Of a stretch of 6,762 bases of DNA, positions 5,036-6,762 are shown in pieces. Within the stretch, counting starts at the first letter, position 1; every line of letters begins with the position of its first letter. Origin of the DNA: Ilumatobacteraceae bacterium (GTDB taxonomy: Bacteria; Actinomycetota; Acidimicrobiia; Acidimicrobiales; Ilumatobacteraceae). The translations under genes and the position numbers were made by a program. The stretch is taken from NCBI GenBank assembly GCA_007122945.1, contig SKSP01000286.1:1-6762 (forward strand), given 5' to 3'. Below the pieces are notes generated by a model. That model was not told where the DNA came from. It saw only the letters and a program-made list of their open reading frames with translations, and ran no database searches.

Positions 5036-6598
5036 CTATGACACCCGGCGGTCGTGACCTTCCCAGTACGGCTCACGCAGGTCCTTCTTCAGGATCTTGC
5101 CGCTCGGGTTGCGCGGTAGCGCCTCCACGAAGTCGACGCTGGTCGGGCACTTGTACCCGGCCAGCCGCTCGCGGCAGAAGGCGACGATGTCCGCTTCGGT
5201 CACCTCGGCGTCGGGTTGCTTCACGACGATCGCTTTCGGTGTCTCGCCCCACGTCTCGTGGGGGACGCCGATCACGCCCACGTCGGCGATGCCGGGATGT
5301 CCCATCAGCACGTTCTCCACCTCGGCCGGGTACACGTTCTCGCCGCCGGACACGATCATGTCCTTCACCCGGTCGTGGATGTAGACGTAGCCGTCGGCGT
5401 CGACGTACCCGACGTCGCCCGTCTTGAACCAGCCGTCGTCGGTGATCACCTCGGCCGTCGCCTCGGGCATGTTCCAGTAGCCCTTCATCACCTGCCGTGA
5501 ACGGACCCAGATCTCACCGACCTCACCCTGGGCGACGTCGGTGCCGTCGTCGCCGACGATGCGCAACTCGACGCCCGGCCCCGGTGTGCCGCACGACCGG
5601 AGCCGGTGTCGGTTCGGTCCGCTCACGTCGTGGTCCTCGGGAGCCAGGTTCACGACCGCACCGGTGGTCTCGGTGAGACCGTACGCCTGCCAGAACTTGC
5701 ACTTGAAGACCTCGATGCTCTTCACGAGGACCTCCTCACTGATGGGCGACGCGCCGTAGACCATGATCTCCAGGCTGGAGAAGTCGGCGTCCTCGATGCC
5801 GGGCACCATGAGCATGAACTGCAGCGCCACCGGCACGAGCAGGGCGTGGGTCACCTTCAGCTCGGAGATCATCGTCGCGATCCGCGCCGGGTCGAGCTCG
5901 CGCACGATGACGCTCGTGCACCCCTCGTACATGCCGGCCACCGCCCAGCCACCGCCGGCGATGTGGAACAGTGGCATCGCGACGAGGTTGACGGCGTCGG
6001 GACGCAGCTCCCAGATCTCCTTGGCCATCGGGAGCAGTCCGAAGAAGTTGTCGTTGGCGAGCATGACGCCCTTCGGACGCCCGGTGGTGCCCGACGAGTA
6101 GAGCTGGAACGCGACGTCGTCCATCGCGCTCGTCGCGCCCGGGTCCTCCGCGGGGTACCGCTCGACCCACTCGGCGTACGACTCGTGGTCGGCGTGGCCC
6201 CCGATGACGACGACCTTCGTGACGGTCGTCAGGTCGTCGACGATGGCGTCGAGCACGGGTACGAAGTCGGGGCCGACGACGAGCACCTCGGCGTGACCGT
6301 CGTTGACGATGTACTCCACCTCGGGCGGGGCGAGCCGCCAGTTGACGTCGATGCACACGGCGTTCAGCAGTGCCGCGCCGAAGAACACCTCGAAGTGCTC
6401 GATGCCGTTCTTGTCGAGGAACGCGATCCGGTCCTGCTCGCCGACCCCGGCATCGGCGAGCGCCTGGGCGACCCGCTTCGACCGCTCGTACAGCTCGGCC
6501 CACGAGACCCGACGATCATCCTGGATCAGGGCGACGCGGTCGGGGCGTCCCGCTCCGTGGACCCGGACGATGTCGGCGATGCTCGTGATCTCGGACAT
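5036..6598 (-). CDS. Acyl-CoA ligase / long-chain fatty acid-CoA synthetase-like (ANL superfamily)
   Basis: From the ATG at 6598 the protein has 520 residues, usual for FadD-like ligases. It activates a carboxylic acid with ATP to an acyl-adenylate and then an acyl-CoA. The large N-domain contains the P-loop LYSSGTTGRPKG (166-177), FHIAGGGW (near 211-218), YGASP, and YGLTETTG (306-313). The hinge region has TGDVGYVDADGY (393-404) and RVKDMIVSGGENVYPAEVE. The C-domain ends with PRNPSGKILKKDLRE, whose Lys501 is the expected adenylation lysine. All core motifs are intact. The acid used is not predictable; medium/long-chain or aromatic acids are possible. ATG 6598 was chosen because MSEITSIADIV is where the family normally begins. 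A GTG at 6646 would add 16 residues and neither start has a clear Shine-Dalgarno. It follows the right-edge gene with a 58-bp gap and ends with TAG. Confidence 0.92.
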   Translation of the reverse strand: MSEITSIADIVRVHGAGRPDRVALIQDDRRVSWAELYERSKRVAQALADAGVGEQDRIAFLDKNGIEHFEVFFGAALLNAVCIDVNWRLAPPEVEYIVNDGHAEVLVVGPDFVPVLDAIVDDLTTVTKVVVIGGHADHESYAEWVERYPAEDPGATSAMDDVAFQLYSSGTTGRPKGVMLANDNFFGLLPMAKEIWELRPDAVNLVAMPLFHIAGGGWAVAGMYEGCTSVIVRELDPARIATMISELKVTHALLVPVALQFMLMVPGIEDADFSSLEIMVYGASPISEEVLVKSIEVFKCKFWQAYGLTETTGAVVNLAPEDHDVSGPNRHRLRSCGTPGPGVELRIVGDDGTDVAQGEVGEIWVRSRQVMKGYWNMPEATAEVITDDGWFKTGDVGYVDADGYVYIHDRVKDMIVSGGENVYPAEVENVLMGHPGIADVGVIGVPHETWGETPKAIVVKQPDAEVTEADIVAFCRERLAGYKCPTSVDFVEALPRNPSGKILKKDLREPYWEGHDRRVS

Positions 6599-6606
6599 GA
6601 CCGCGA

Positions 6607-6612
6607 ACGGTA
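6607..6612 (-). promoter_or_regulatory. Possible -10 box giving a leaderless acyl-CoA ligase transcript
   Basis: TACCGT on the minus strand fits TAnnnT and lies 8 bases upstream of the ATG at 6598. Transcription from it would start at or next to the ATG, which would explain the missing Shine-Dalgarno. No recognisable -35 box stands 16-18 bases further upstream, so support is weak. The alternative is co-transcription with the gene entering from the right edge. Confidence 0.25.
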
Positions 6613-6656
6613 CCGCACGTCCGTCGACCCCGGCCGACCGAGTCACGGCGCGTCGG

Positions 6657-6762
6657 TCAGCCGTCCGTGACCGTGATCTCGGCGATCATGCCGTGGACGA
6701 AGTGGGGTGGCCCACCGTCGACCTGGGGCGGCCCCTCCTCCGTCTCGGCCGCCACCGCGAGG
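6657..6762 (-). CDS. C-terminal end of a probable cupredoxin/plastocyanin-like protein (partial)
   Basis: One frame is open from the right edge to a TGA at 6657, giving 34 residues that end GGPPHFVHGMIAEITVTDG. The PHF-x-x-GM-x-AE-x-TV ending resembles the last strand of cupredoxin-like domains, where a His and a Met near the C-terminus can be copper ligands. Such proteins usually sit outside the membrane. The upstream cysteine or histidine ligands and any signal peptide lie beyond the window, so the family call rests on this tail alone. Codon use matches the neighbours. It ends 58 bp before the acyl-CoA ligase ATG on the same strand and could share its transcript. Confidence 0.5.
   Translation of the reverse strand, partial: LAVAAETEEGPPQVDGGPPHFVHGMIAEITVTDG

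Noticed and set aside
2517..5057. An 846-codon open frame on the plus strand across the methyltransferase and kinase genes
   Set aside because: It is antisense to two well-supported enzymes with intact motifs. Its translation is low-complexity (G, V, E, R, Q) with no domain, as expected for a mirror frame in GC-rich DNA.
1..6762. CRISPR array, tRNA or rRNA, or a known anti-phage system
   Set aside because: No regularly spaced repeat-spacer array, clover-leaf sequence or rRNA-like stretch was seen, and none of the genes matches a known defence module.

Overview
The window is very GC-rich, with strong G/C preference at third codon positions and dense coding. Gene content includes an L,D-transpeptidase with a Pro/Thr linker, a secreted peptidoglycan-binding protein, a FadD-like acyl-CoA ligase and a cupredoxin-like tail. 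This suggests a high-GC actinobacterium, possibly an Acidimicrobiia-type lineage. That placement is inference from style and families; there is no marker gene.

Left block (1-1445, minus strand): an L,D-transpeptidase (672-1445) is followed by a secreted peptidoglycan-binding protein that runs off the left edge (1-548). Both act on the cell wall. The 123 bp between them carries a 12-bp tandem repeat that leads into the Shine-Dalgarno of the second gene.

Divergent spacer (1446-1647): a long-spaced inverted repeat, a 14-bp direct repeat and a good sigma70-type promoter (P1, TTGATC-N17-TATCGT). P1 drives an alpha/beta hydrolase (1648-2481, plus).

Central block (2482-4907, minus strand): a promoter nearly identical to P1 (P2, 4875-4903) is followed by a truncated paralogue of the hydrolase that keeps only its last 74 codons. 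Then come a GC hairpin, a possible 22-codon leader ORF, an APH-family small-molecule kinase (3348-4418) and a class I SAM-dependent methyltransferase (2532-3344). Kinase and methyltransferase are 3 bp apart and look translationally coupled. The intact hydrolase and the remnant form inverted repeats around the kinase-methyltransferase pair. Identity between them is mosaic: 113 of 114 bases match in the centre and about 77-79 % on both sides, as expected after gene conversion or recombination between older paralogues. An exchange there would flip the pair so that it reads in line behind the intact hydrolase.

Right block (4908-6762, minus strand): an intergenic stretch with a perfect 18-bp tandem duplication, a complete acyl-CoA ligase (5036-6598), and the C-terminal 34 codons of a probable cupredoxin-like protein entering from the right edge.

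The window shows no tRNA, rRNA, CRISPR array or transposase. The most noteworthy structure is the inverted, partly converted hydrolase duplication with its duplicated promoter around the kinase/methyltransferase cassette. No new defence or other named system can be demonstrated.
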